NCBI RefSeq assembly: GCF_001667275.1
Contig: NZ_LZHV01000014.1
Location: 124,001 to 188,000 of the forward strand
Direction: 5' to 3'
Length of the DNA stretch: 64,000 nucleotides
Source: Mycobacterium sp. ACS4054
GTDB taxonomy: Bacteria > Actinomycetota > Actinomycetes > Mycobacteriales > Mycobacteriaceae
Shown: positions 16,884-25,036 of the stretch, piece by piece
Numbering within the stretch: position 1 is the stretch's first letter
Layout: the number at the start of each line of letters is the position of its first letter
Made by a program: the position numbers and the translations under genes
The notes under the pieces: model-generated
The model's input: only the letters and a program-made list of their open reading frames with translations
The model's database searches: none
Told to the model about the DNA's origin: nothing

Positions 16884-16958
16884 GGGGCCGACGACCCGGG
16901 TTTTGGCTTCGATGCGCTTGGCGCCCAAAGGTTTTGAAGCCAACACGGTCGTCGCTCC
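16884..16958 (-). promoter_or_regulatory. Structured aceA upstream region (imperfect inverted repeat)
   Basis: The 16723-17026 gap separates aceA from a divergent gene. In it, GACGACCCGGGTTTTGGCTTC pairs, with small gaps, with GAAGCCAACACGGTCGTC about 25 bases further on; TTGGCTTC/GAAGCCAA is perfect. This could be a leader hairpin of aceA or an operator. No matching RNA family is known to me. Confidence 0.3.
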
Positions 16959-17026
16959 GGGCGGGTCGTCGCGGGAATGCGAAGAAAACCCAGCGCGGCC
17001 AGCAAACTCGGTGTAGGGTCAGCGCC

Positions 17027-17401
17027 GTGCCCACAGATTTGCGGTATGAGCGGTGGTACCTCCCCCTGTCGGTTCCCGTCGGGCTGGGCCCGAAGCGCAG
17101 CGAGCTACGGGTGGAGGCGGGAACCCTGCACGTGAAGATGGGCTGGGCCTTCGACGCCCACATCCCCCTGGCGTCGATCACCAGCGCCGCGCCGGCGCAG
17201 GACAAAGTGCTGACCATGGGCGTGCACTACGCGAAGGGCCGCTGGCTGGTCAACGGGTCCGGTAAAGGCTTGGTGACCTTGACGATTGAGCCTCCGGTGG
17301 AGGCGAAGGCCGTGGGCCGAACGGTGTCGCTGCGCGCATTGTGCGTCAGTGTCACCGACCCGGCCGCGCTGATTGCCGCCTGCACCGGGACCCGCGCTTA
17401 G
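17027..17401 (+). CDS. Conserved mycobacterial protein (Rv1914c-like)
   Basis: The 124-residue protein starts at a GTG (MPTDLRYERWYLPLSVPVG) and is mostly beta strand: SELRVEAGTLHVKMGWAFDAHIPL, then VLTMGVHYAKGRWLVNGSGKGLVTLTIEPP, ending in a short helix DPAALIAAC. The pattern resembles a small PH-like barrel. There are no catalytic motifs, signal peptide or membrane segment. It is divergent from aceA, converges with the MBL-fold gene with a 4-base overlap, and by position is Rv1914c. Function unknown. Confidence 0.75.
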   Translation: MPTDLRYERWYLPLSVPVGLGPKRSELRVEAGTLHVKMGWAFDAHIPLASITSAAPAQDKVLTMGVHYAKGRWLVNGSGKGLVTLTIEPPVEAKAVGRTVSLRALCVSVTDPAALIAACTGTRA

Positions 17402-18114
17402 CCCGGTTCGGCGCCCGCCCGGTGGGCCAGCCAATCCCGCTGGCGCCGGACGAATCCCGCGTCGACGACGTTGCCGTGCCCCGGCACGTAGCGGGCATCG
17501 GGTCCGCCGATCGCGAGCAGCCGATCGAGGGTGGCCGGCCAGGCCGCCAGATCCGAGTCCGCGTCGATGAAGGGGTCGGCGGACTCCTCGATGAGGTCGC
17601 CGGTGAACACCACGTCCGGGTCGGCGTCCCCGCCCGGAGCGATCACCACCAGATCCGAGGTGGTGTGGCCGCGGCCCGGGTGGGCGACCGTCACGGTGCG
17701 GCCGCCGAGGTCGATCGCCGCGTCATAAACCCCGTGGCGTGGGGGCCGCAGGGCCGCGATCGCGCGGTCCAGTGCCGCGGCGTCGGCGCCGTGTTGCAAC
17801 GCGTGCTCGCGCATCCGGTCGGTACCCGACGTTAGGTATTCGACCACCTCGGGCGCGCAATAGACGTCGGCGTCGGTGAACAACGCGGAGCCCAGCACGT
17901 GGTCAAAGTGCTTGTGCGTCAAGACGATATGGCTGACCGGGCGGCCGGCGAGCCGCCGCACGCCGGCGTCGATCGCGGCGGCCTCGGCCAGAGTGGTGCC
18001 GCTGTCGATCAGCATCACCCCGGTGCGGCCCCACACCAGTCCGACGGTGACATCACAGAACCGCAGCCGGCACCGATGCACGGTGGCCGTCAAACGCTCC
18101 CACGCGATATGCAC
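17398..18114 (-). CDS. MBL-fold metallo-hydrolase
   Basis: The 238-residue metallo-beta-lactamase-fold enzyme has the metal motif THKHFDH (H-x-H-x-D-H) near residue 70, HPGRGHTTSDLV as the second His site, VFTGDLIEE with the bridging Asp, and YVPGHGNVV with the last His, so a full two-metal site is present. Likely chemistry is thioester, lactone or phosphoester hydrolysis. The GTG at 18114 (VHIAWERLTATVHR) follows a weak AGGA; the frame stays open upstream but the extra residues are low-complexity. Matches Rv1913 by position, next to fadB5. Substrate unknown. Confidence 0.85.
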   Translation of the reverse strand: MHIAWERLTATVHRCRLRFCDVTVGLVWGRTGVMLIDSGTTLAEAAAIDAGVRRLAGRPVSHIVLTHKHFDHVLGSALFTDADVYCAPEVVEYLTSGTDRMREHALQHGADAAALDRAIAALRPPRHGVYDAAIDLGGRTVTVAHPGRGHTTSDLVVIAPGGDADPDVVFTGDLIEESADPFIDADSDLAAWPATLDRLLAIGGPDARYVPGHGNVVDAGFVRRQRDWLAHRAGAEPG

Positions 18115-18226
18115 ATCCTGAAAGGTAGCCGCTCGGCGGTGACGCCGGGCGGAATAGTTGACACGCCCCGAATGGCCGACATAGTGGACGGCACCAGGAT
18201 GGTCTGAGCGGCGAGAGGAGCTGGCG

Positions 18227-19231
18227 GTGCGCGCAGTCGTCATCACCAAGCGCGGTGATCCGTCCGTGCTGCAGGTCCGGCAGCGGCCGGATCCCCCGCC
18301 GCCGGGCCCGGGACAGCTGCGGGTCGCGGTGCGCGCCGCTGGGGTGAACTTCGCCGATCACCTCGCCCGCGTCGGGATGTACCCCGACGCGCCGAAGCTG
18401 CCGGCCGTGGTCGGTTATGAGGTCGCCGGGACGGTGGAGGCCGTCGGCGACGGGGTGGATACCGGCCGCGTCGGCGAGCGGGTGCTGGCGGGCACCCGAT
18501 TCGGCGGTTACGCCGAGGTTGTCAACGTGGCTGCGAGCGACTCGGTGCCACTGCCTGCGGCGATGAGCTTCGAACAGGGCGCCGCCGTGCCGGTCAACTA
18601 CGCGACCGCGTGGGCGGCCCTGCACGGTTACGGGTCGCTGCGCGCGGGTGAGCGCGTGCTGGTGCACGCCGCGGCCGGGGGCGTGGGCATCGCGGCCGTC
18701 CAGTTCGCGAAGGCCGCCGGGGCCGAGGTGCACGGCACCGCGTCGCCCGCCAAGCATCGCAAGCTCGCCGAGCTCGGGGTGGACCGCGCGATCGACTACC
18801 GCCGCGACGGTTGGTGGCGGGGCCTCGAGCCCTATGACCTGGTGCTCGACGCACTGGGCGGCACGTCGCTACGGCGGTCCTACGATCTGCTGCGCCCCGG
18901 CGGAAGGCTGGTGGGGTACGGGGTTTCCAACCTGCAGCATGGCGAAAGGCGCTCGCTGCGGGCGGCCGCGCCGCACGCGCTGGCGATGCTGCGCGGGTTC
19001 AACCTGATCGACCAACTCTCGGACTCCAAGGCCGTCATCGGCCTGAACATGCTGCGGCTGTGGGACGACCGCGGCACGCTCGAGCCCTGGATCACGCCGC
19101 TGACCGAGGCGCTCGACGACGGGACGATCGCGCCCGTCGTGCATGCGGCGGTGCCGTTCGACGACGCGCCGGAGGCGCATCGCATCCTGGCGGCGCGGGA
19201 GAACGTCGGCAAGGTGGTCCTGGTGCCGTGA
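18227..19231 (+). CDS. fadB5: Quinone-oxidoreductase-like MDR dehydrogenase
   Basis: This 334-residue medium-chain reductase lacks the structural-zinc cysteines, as in the NADPH:quinone reductase branch. The GroES-like start MRAVVITKRGDPSVLQVRQRP leads to GVNFADHLARVGMYP near residue 40, and the NADPH loop is AAAGGVGIAAVQFAKAAGAEV near residue 145. It ends in ARENVGKVVLVP. GTG 18227 follows GAGAGGAG. Length and place next to lppC and the MBL gene equal FadB5 (Rv1912c). It probably reduces an enone or quinone; despite the name it is not a FadB-type hydratase. Confidence 0.85.
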   Translation: MRAVVITKRGDPSVLQVRQRPDPPPPGPGQLRVAVRAAGVNFADHLARVGMYPDAPKLPAVVGYEVAGTVEAVGDGVDTGRVGERVLAGTRFGGYAEVVNVAASDSVPLPAAMSFEQGAAVPVNYATAWAALHGYGSLRAGERVLVHAAAGGVGIAAVQFAKAAGAEVHGTASPAKHRKLAELGVDRAIDYRRDGWWRGLEPYDLVLDALGGTSLRRSYDLLRPGGRLVGYGVSNLQHGERRSLRAAAPHALAMLRGFNLIDQLSDSKAVIGLNMLRLWDDRGTLEPWITPLTEALDDGTIAPVVHAAVPFDDAPEAHRILAARENVGKVVLVP

Positions 19232-19276
19232 CTTCGCGCGAGTTTTCATCGGCCCCGTAGCGGTTATCTTTCCCCC

Positions 19277-19723
19277 ATGGCTATCACCGACTCCCGCGAC
19301 GTTGTCATCGAGGCGACCCCCGACGAGATCATGGACGTGCTCTTCGACATCGAGTCGCTGCCCGAGTGGTCGTCCTTTCACAAGAAGGTCGAAATCCTCG
19401 AGCGGGACGATCAGGGGCATCCCAGCAAATCGCGGCAGGTCGTCAAGATCGTCGGGGTCAGCGACGAGCAGGTGCTCGACTACTCCGTCGAGGACGACGG
19501 CGTGGGCTGGACGCTGGTGAGCTCCAAACAGCAACGCGCACAAGAGGGTCGGTACACGCTGAAGCCCGATGGCGACAAAACCCAGGTCCACTTCGAGCTG
19601 ACCGTGGACCTCACCGTGCCGGTGCCCGGGTTCCTCATCAAGCGAGGGTCCAAGGGGCTGATGGACACGGCGACCGACGGCCTGCGCAAACGGGTGCTCG
19701 AAGTCAAGAAGCGCGGCGGTTAG
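19277..19723 (+). CDS. SRPBCC family protein
   Basis: The 148-residue protein starts MAITDSRDVVIEATPDEIMDVLFDIESLPEWSSFHKKVEIL, the standard opening of the cyclase/dehydrase branch, continues with the sheet QVVKIVGVSDEQVLDYSVEDD and ends with helix KGLMDTATDGLRKRVLEVKKR. It should bind a lipid or polyketide-like ligand. It sits between fadB5 and lppC on the same strand with 45-base gaps; I recall no gene in that place in M. tuberculosis, so this may be a local insertion. Ligand unknown. Confidence 0.8.
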   Translation: MAITDSRDVVIEATPDEIMDVLFDIESLPEWSSFHKKVEILERDDQGHPSKSRQVVKIVGVSDEQVLDYSVEDDGVGWTLVSSKQQRAQEGRYTLKPDGDKTQVHFELTVDLTVPVPGFLIKRGSKGLMDTATDGLRKRVLEVKKRGG

Positions 19724-19768
19724 CGGCGGCGCTTCCCGACCGCCGCCGCGCGAGCCACACTGTTCGGT

Positions 19769-20362
19769 ATGAACAGGTTTCAACGAGTCACCTCGGCGGT
19801 CGGGGGGCTGGTGGTGCTCGCCGCGCGGGCGGCCTGCGGCGGCCATGGTGACAGCCGGGTGACGGCGCCGTCGACCCCGAAGGTGACGACCCTCGGGCGG
19901 ACCGTCCCGGCCGCGCCCGCCGGCGGCCCGCTGACCATCAGCAGTCCGGCGTTCGCCGACGGCGCGCCAATTCCCCTGCAGTACACGTGCAAAGGGGCGG
20001 ACACGGCGCCGCCGCTGACCTGGTCGGCGCCGTTGGGGGCGGCGCTCGTGGTCGACGACCCGGACGCCGTCAACGGGTTATACGTGCACTGGGTGGTCAC
20101 CGGAATCGCTCCCGGTGCGGGCAGCACCGCCGAGGGGCAGACGCCGGCCGGGACGACCACGCTGCCGAACACGGCCGGCCTGCCCGCGTACAAGGGGCCC
20201 TGCTCGCCGGCGGGAACCGGCACGCACCACTACCGGTTCACCCTCTACCAGCTTCCCAACGACTACCAGTTGCCCGACGGCCTCGCCGGCGTGCAGGCGG
20301 AGCAGACGATCGCGGGCGCGGCGACCGCGCAGGCGCGGCTCACCGGAACCTTCGGAGGCTGA
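19769..20362 (+). CDS. lppC: PEBP/YbhB-like putative lipoprotein
   Basis: The 197-residue protein has the phosphatidylethanolamine-binding (Raf-kinase-inhibitor-like, YbhB) fold: [32 protein letters not shown], then [25 protein letters not shown] (D-P-D-A and H of the anion pocket), and [15 protein letters not shown]. It has an N-terminal signal and a Cys at residue 23, but the residue at -3 is Arg (A-R-A-A-C), so the lipobox is poor. Location next to fadB5 matches LppC (Rv1911c). It converges on the next gene with 5 bases between stops. Confidence 0.78.
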   Translation: MNRFQRVTSAVGGLVVLAARAACGGHGDSRVTAPSTPKVTTLGRTVPAAPAGGPLTISSPAFADGAPIPLQYTCKGADTAPPLTWSAPLGAALVVDDPDAVNGLYVHWVVTGIAPGAGSTAEGQTPAGTTTLPNTAGLPAYKGPCSPAGTGTHHYRFTLYQLPNDYQLPDGLAGVQAEQTIAGAATAQARLTGTFGG

Positions 20363-20367
20363 AGGTT

Positions 20368-21930
20368 CTAAGCCATGTCCTCCAGCGCCTGATAGCCGGC
20401 GTTGTAGCCGGGCGTGAACGTGATGCCCGGCCCGCCATGACATCCCGCGCCGCCGAGGTAGAGGCCCTCGATGGGAATCGGGAAGTCGAGAAATCCCTTG
20501 GGCCCCGGCCTGTTCGGGCCCATCAGGTCCGGATGCAGCAGGCCGTGGCAGAAGTCGCCGGCGGGCGCGCCGAACATCGTGTTCATGTGGTAAGGCGCGA
20601 ACGTGATGTGCCGGATGACGATGTCCTTGAAGTTCGGGGCCAGCCGGGTGATCTTGTCGATAACGCGTTGGGCCATCTCGTTTTTGAGCCGGCCGTGCTC
20701 CTGGCGGTCGACTTCCACCGGGAAGGCGTAGGCGTACGCGCTGGCGGCGTGCTTGCCGGGCGGAGCCATGCCCGGGTCGTGCACGGACGGGATCTGCATG
20801 CCCATCGACGGGTTGTCCGGCACGATGCCCCGGCGGCAATTCTCCCAGTGCAGCTGTTGTTCTTCCGGATCGCCGAAGATGCCGACCGACTGCTGCATGC
20901 CTTCCTCGTTCAAGAACTCATACGGCGGGGCGAATTCGGGCAGCCCGTCGAGGGCGAAGTGGATCTGGACAAAGGAAGCCCGGTGATCGCGTCCGGACAG
21001 CCGCGAGACCAGCTCCGTCGGAACATGTTCCGACGCGATCAGGTCGGTCAGCGTCAGATCGGGCGCGAGGTTGGAGATCACGATCGGGGCGGTGATGCTC
21101 GATCCGTCGCGTAGCCGCACGCCGGTCACCGCGCCGTGGTCGACGAGGATCTGCTCCACCTTGGCGCGGTAGCGAATCTCACCGCCATGCGAGACGAACA
21201 GCTCGCGCAGGTGCTCGGTGAGCGCGCCGATGCCGCCCTTGAGCTTGGTCATCATGGCCGTGCTGTCGTCGGGCACGGCCAGGGCGAAGGCCAGGCAGGT
21301 GGCGCTGCCCGGCGTGTAGGGCCCCCGGTAGGTCGAGTTGATGGCCAGGAACGCGAGCATTCCGCGCATCACCGCGTGCTTGTCCTTATCGGGCAGGTAG
21401 CGGTCGATGACGTCCATCGCCGATCCGAACAGCATTTCGTGAATGGCCCGCCGCTCGGCGTCGTTGGCAGCGCAGGCATACATCTCGTCGATGGTCTTGG
21501 GCGGCGTGCGGACATCGAAGCGGCCCAACGCCTTTGCAGGCCCCTGGCTCCACCCGATCAATTCGGCCATGCCGGTGACGGCTTCCATGCCGTGCCTGGA
21601 GCCCAGGTGCGTCATCAGCTGCATCGGGTCGCGGTAGAAGATCATCGGTTCCTCGCCGTGGTCGCCGATGTTGGTGGACATCACCTCCGGCTCCACCGTG
21701 GGCAGGGTGTCCAGCCCCAGATCCTTGGTGATCTGGCTGGCGGTCGGGAACTGGACGGAGCCGGCGATTTCGTAGCGGAAGCCGTCGATCAGCTCGACGG
21801 TCGCCGCCATGCCACCCGCATAGGTGTTGGCTTCCAGGCACAGGGTCCGCAGGCCCGCGCGCTGCAGGATCGCGGCGGCGGTCAATCCGTTGTGGCCCGC
21901 TCCCACGACGATCGCGTCATAGTCCGGCAT
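20368..21930 (-). CDS. FAD-dependent phytoene-desaturase-like oxidoreductase
   Basis: This 520-residue flavoprotein of the CrtI/amine-oxidase superfamily starts MPDYDAIVVGAGHNGLTAAAILQRAG, a GxGxxG Rossmann motif, continues CLEANTYAGGMAATVEL, and ends with LYLGGAGCHGGPGITFTPGYNAGYQALEDM, the FAD-binding C-terminal signature. The middle is unlike true carotenoid desaturases, and no phytoene synthase is nearby, so the substrate is unlikely to be a carotenoid. ATG 21930 has GGAGGAAG upstream. It is divergent from a TetR gene with a tandem palindrome in between and is therefore the likely TetR target. Confidence 0.85.
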   Translation of the reverse strand: MPDYDAIVVGAGHNGLTAAAILQRAGLRTLCLEANTYAGGMAATVELIDGFRYEIAGSVQFPTASQITKDLGLDTLPTVEPEVMSTNIGDHGEEPMIFYRDPMQLMTHLGSRHGMEAVTGMAELIGWSQGPAKALGRFDVRTPPKTIDEMYACAANDAERRAIHEMLFGSAMDVIDRYLPDKDKHAVMRGMLAFLAINSTYRGPYTPGSATCLAFALAVPDDSTAMMTKLKGGIGALTEHLRELFVSHGGEIRYRAKVEQILVDHGAVTGVRLRDGSSITAPIVISNLAPDLTLTDLIASEHVPTELVSRLSGRDHRASFVQIHFALDGLPEFAPPYEFLNEEGMQQSVGIFGDPEEQQLHWENCRRGIVPDNPSMGMQIPSVHDPGMAPPGKHAASAYAYAFPVEVDRQEHGRLKNEMAQRVIDKITRLAPNFKDIVIRHITFAPYHMNTMFGAPAGDFCHGLLHPDLMGPNRPGPKGFLDFPIPIEGLYLGGAGCHGGPGITFTPGYNAGYQALEDMA

Positions 21931-21964
21931 GGCTTCCTCCCTCGGGTCGGCGCGTGACAAGAAT

Positions 21965-22005
21965 ATGTCAGTACTGACATAATTGGAAGATGTCAGTCCT
22001 GACCC
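21965..22005. promoter_or_regulatory. Tandem TetR-type operator
   Basis: ATGTCAGTACTGACAT at 21965-21980 is a perfect 16-bp palindrome. A second, weaker copy ATGTCAGTCCTGACCC starts at 21990, 25 bases further on. Both lie in the gap between the oxidoreductase (start 21930) and the TetR gene. The second copy covers a possible ATG of the TetR reading frame at 21990, so the regulator probably controls both genes, including itself. Confidence 0.75.
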
Positions 22006-22031
22006 CTCGGCTGGGATACCATTCCGGTGGG

Positions 22032-22631
22032 ATGACCGCGCCGACGAACCGCCATCAGCTACGCCGCCGATCAACGCACGAGGCGCTGCGCCGGGCAGCA
22101 TTGAAAAGCTTTGCGCGCAAGGGCTTTACCAATGTCACCGTGACCGAGCTGGCCCGGGAGGCCGGCGTCACCGAGCGGACCTTCTTTCGCCACTTCCCCA
22201 CCAAGGAAGCGGTGCTGTTCCAGGACTACGAGACGCAACTGGAATGGCTGGCCGAGGCGCTCGCCGGCCGCCCCGCCGACGAGTCACTCTTCGACGCCGT
22301 GCTGGCGAGCGTGGCGGCCTTCCCGCACGACCTCGAAGTGGTCCGCCAGGCCGCGACCGCCCGTGCGGAGCTGATCAGCGCCGACCGGATCGAGGGCCAT
22401 CTGCGGGTGGTGCAGGCGTCGTTCGCCCGAGTGCTGACCGACTTCGTCCGGGCCCGCAACCCGGACGTGGCGAACGTCGACCTGCTCGCCGAAGTCGCGG
22501 GCTCGGCCCTGGCGGCCGCCCTCGTTGTGGCGGTGGAGAATTGGGGCCGCAACGGCTGCACCGGCGACCTCGGCGAACTCGTGGCATCCAGCCTGCAGGT
22601 GCTGCGCTCGGGTTTGGTGCCGCTCGCCTGA
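22032..22631 (+). CDS. TetR family transcriptional regulator
   Basis: The 199-residue repressor has an N-terminal helix-turn-helix: THEALRRAALKSFARKGFTNVTVTELAREAGVTERTFFRHFPTKEAVLF, with recognition helix ERTFFRHF. The helical C-terminal half is the ligand-binding domain. ATG 22032 lies just after the operator; an ATG at 21990 in the same frame would add 14 residues but lies inside operator copy 2. It likely represses itself and the divergent flavoprotein. The inducer is unknown. It converges on the LysR gene. Confidence 0.88.
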   Translation: MTAPTNRHQLRRRSTHEALRRAALKSFARKGFTNVTVTELAREAGVTERTFFRHFPTKEAVLFQDYETQLEWLAEALAGRPADESLFDAVLASVAAFPHDLEVVRQAATARAELISADRIEGHLRVVQASFARVLTDFVRARNPDVANVDLLAEVAGSALAAALVVAVENWGRNGCTGDLGELVASSLQVLRSGLVPLA

Positions 22632-22706
22632 CTGAGTGTGCGCTGACGGTGGCGACACGCCGGCAAGTGCCGCCGCTGGCGCACGCTCGAAGCCGTGGGC
22701 GCACAT

Positions 22707-23576
22707 TCAAGCGTTCTGCGCGCTCTCGACGGCGGCTTCGACGAAGCGGCGCAGCACGGCGTTGTGAGCGCGCGGCAGAAACGCCAGGGCCACCGGGCTC
22801 ACGGGCGCTCCGCGCAAAGCGACGAACCGGACGCCGGGGTGAATGTTGCGGCGCACGGCGACGTCGGGGATCACACCGATGCCGCGATCCGCCGCGACGG
22901 ATTCGAGCCACTCGTCGAAATTGGTTGTCTCCACGATGGTTTCCGGCCCCTCGCCGGGGGGCCACGACCAGGGCCCGGTGGTGCCGCTGGCGGTGTTGAC
23001 GACCAGCGGCCAGCGCGGGACCTCGGCCCAGTCCAACTCCGATCGGCCGGCCAGCGGTGAGTGCACCGAACACACGGCCACTCGGGACTCGTCGAAGAGG
23101 TGCACCACCCGCACGGCGGTCGACGTCACGTGCCCGCGGACTACGGCGACGTCGACCTTGCCCTGTTGCACGGCGCTCAGCGCATCGTCGGTGCGTACCA
23201 ACCTGACCCGCGCCCCGGTGGTTCGTTCGAAACGGGCGACGGTGTCCTGCGCCCACGGGTCGGGCAGCAACCAACTGAATCCGAGGCCGATGCTCGCCTG
23301 CCGGCGCACGGCGCCGACCGCAAGTTCCAGCTCCGCGAGGATCCGCTCGATGTCGTGCAGGAACGCCCGGCCGGCCCGAGTGGTCTCGACGTGCCGCGAA
23401 CTGCGATCCACGAGCGCCGCGCCGAGCGCGTCCTCCAGTTGGCGGATGGTGCGGCTGAGCGCCGGTTGGGTGATGCGGAGTTCGTCGGCGGCCTGGGTGA
23501 ACGACTTGAGCCGCGCCACCGCCTCGAACGCCCGAAGGTGGCGCAGCTCGACTCGGCCAGCGTCCAACGCGCCCAT
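22707..23576 (-). CDS. LysR family transcriptional regulator
   Basis: The 289-residue regulator has the winged helix at its start: ELRHLRAFEAVARLKSFTQAADELRITQPALSRTIRQLEDALG, the LysR signature. The effector domain begins near residue 92 and covers two Rossmann-like lobes. ATG 23576 fits the family start (MGALDAGRVELRHLRAF). It is divergent from the tautomerase gene at 23670 with 93 bases between, the usual arrangement for a LysR regulator and its target. It likely controls the tautomerase/nitronate monooxygenase pair; the inducer is unknown. Confidence 0.88.
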   Translation of the reverse strand: MGALDAGRVELRHLRAFEAVARLKSFTQAADELRITQPALSRTIRQLEDALGAALVDRSSRHVETTRAGRAFLHDIERILAELELAVGAVRRQASIGLGFSWLLPDPWAQDTVARFERTTGARVRLVRTDDALSAVQQGKVDVAVVRGHVTSTAVRVVHLFDESRVAVCSVHSPLAGRSELDWAEVPRWPLVVNTASGTTGPWSWPPGEGPETIVETTNFDEWLESVAADRGIGVIPDVAVRRNIHPGVRFVALRGAPVSPVALAFLPRAHNAVLRRFVEAAVESAQNA

Positions 23577-23669
23577 GCCTGAGAAGCATAGATCGATGAC
23601 AGCAGGCATTTCACAGCCGAGGTGGGCGGACCTAACGTCGAAGCCAGGAGATAGATCAGAGGAGACAAG

Positions 23670-24062
23670 ATGCCACTGCTGTACATCGACCTCGTCGAGG
23701 GCCGCACGCCGTCGGAGGTGCGGGCGTTGCTCGACGCCGTTCACGAGTCCGTCGTCGACGCTTTCGGCGTGCCGCCGCGCGACCGCTATCAGGTGGTGCG
23801 CACCCACCCCGCCCACGAAATCGTCGCGCTGGACACCGGATTGGGCATCAACCGTTCGGCGCGCCAGGTTATCGTGCACATGGTGAGCCGGCGCCGCACG
23901 CGGGTGATGAAGGAGAAGTTCTTCGAGTTGCTGGCGGCAAATCTGGCGGAACGGTGCCAGCTCGACCCGGCCGATCTCATCGTCTCGATCACCGAAAACA
24001 CCGACGAGGATTGGTCTTTCGGCCACGGCCGGGCGCAGTTTCTCACCGGGGAGCTGACATGA
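23670..24062 (+). CDS. Tautomerase family protein
   Basis: This 130-residue protein of the 4-oxalocrotonate tautomerase/MIF superfamily has Met followed by Pro (MPLLYIDLVEGRTPSEV); Pro becomes the catalytic N-terminal residue after Met removal. It has VPPRDRYQVVRTHPAHEIV near residue 40 and an active-site-like VHMVSRRRTRVMKEKFFELLAANLA. It probably isomerises an unsaturated oxo acid or dehalogenates. AGGAGACAAG precedes ATG 23670. It overlaps the next gene by 4 bases (ATGA), a sign of an operon. Confidence 0.85.
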   Translation: MPLLYIDLVEGRTPSEVRALLDAVHESVVDAFGVPPRDRYQVVRTHPAHEIVALDTGLGINRSARQVIVHMVSRRRTRVMKEKFFELLAANLAERCQLDPADLIVSITENTDEDWSFGHGRAQFLTGELT

Positions 24063-25036
24063 CCCTGAAAACTGGGCTGACGAAATTTTTCGGTGTCCGC
24101 TACCCCGTCGCGCTCGCCCCGATGGCGGGCATCTCCGGAGGGCGCCTGGCGGCGGCGGTGACATCGGCCGGCGGCCTGGGACTCATCGGCGGCGGTTACG
24201 GCGACGCCGATTGGTTGGGACGCGAATTCGACCGGGCCGCGGGCGCCCGGGTCGGATGCGGGTTCATCACCTGGAGCCTGGCCCGCCAACCCGAGCTGCT
24301 CGACGTGGCCCTGCAACGCCGGCCCGCCGCGATCATGCTGTCATTCGGCGAGCTGCAGCCGTTCGCCGACCGCATTCGCGCCGACGGCACTCCCCTCATC
24401 GCGCAGGCGCAGACGCTCGACCATGCGCGTCAGGCCCTGGACGCCGGCGCGGACGTCATCGTGGCCCAGGGCGGCGAAGCCGGTGGGCACGGCATGACCG
24501 CGCGCTCCACCTTCACGCTGGTGCCCGACGTCGCCGACCTCGTCGCCGAACGCTCACCGGACACGCTCGTGCTGGCGGCGGGCGGCGTCACCGACGGCCG
24601 GGGGCTGGCGGCCGCGCTGGCGCTCGGCGCCGACGGCGCCCTGGTCGGCACCAGGTTCTGGGCCTCCCCGGAGGCGTTGGTGTCGCCCCGCGCCCACGAG
24701 CGGGCGCTGGCGGCCAGCGGCGACGACACCTTCCGCACCCGCGCCTTTGACCTGGTTCGGCGCCTGGATTGGCCGGCCGGCTATAACGCGCGCGCGCTGG
24801 GCAACACCTTCCTCGGCACCTGGCACGGCAACGAGGACCGGCTTTCTTCCGTGCTGCCCGAAGCGGTCGCCGCCTACGAAAAGGCAGTCGCCGCAGAGGA
24901 TTTCGATACCGCCGCCATTCTCGTCGGCGAAGGGGTGGGGCTGCTGCGTCAGGTCCGGCCGGCGGCCGACATCGTGGCCGACATGGTCGAGCAGGCCGCC
25001 CGGATCCTCAACCGACCGGCCTCAGTACAGCGGTGA
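24059..25036 (+). CDS. Nitronate monooxygenase
   Basis: The 325-residue FMN enzyme (2-nitropropane dioxygenase family) has FGVRYPVALAPMAGISGGRLAAAVTSAGGLGLIGGG at its start for FMN binding, DVIVAQGGEAGGHG near residue 140 with the catalytic His, and LVLAAGGVTDGRGLAAALALGADGALVGTRF for phosphate binding. It oxidises alkyl nitronates such as propionate 3-nitronate or related compounds. ATG 24059 overlaps the tautomerase stop, so the two form an operon under the LysR gene. The 3' end overlaps the convergent 25022-25735 gene by 15 bases. Confidence 0.88.
   Translation: MTLKTGLTKFFGVRYPVALAPMAGISGGRLAAAVTSAGGLGLIGGGYGDADWLGREFDRAAGARVGCGFITWSLARQPELLDVALQRRPAAIMLSFGELQPFADRIRADGTPLIAQAQTLDHARQALDAGADVIVAQGGEAGGHGMTARSTFTLVPDVADLVAERSPDTLVLAAGGVTDGRGLAAALALGADGALVGTRFWASPEALVSPRAHERALAASGDDTFRTRAFDLVRRLDWPAGYNARALGNTFLGTWHGNEDRLSSVLPEAVAAYEKAVAAEDFDTAAILVGEGVGLLRQVRPAADIVADMVEQAARILNRPASVQR

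Noticed and set aside
20115..20839. Arg/Pro-rich frames at the lppC/flavoprotein junction
   Set aside because: Both flanking genes are well supported and leave only 5 bases between stops, so there is no room for another gene.
21021..21032. Palindrome GGAACATGTTCC as a KstR or other operator
   Set aside because: It is well inside the flavoprotein coding region, lacks the outer T and A, and is expected by chance.
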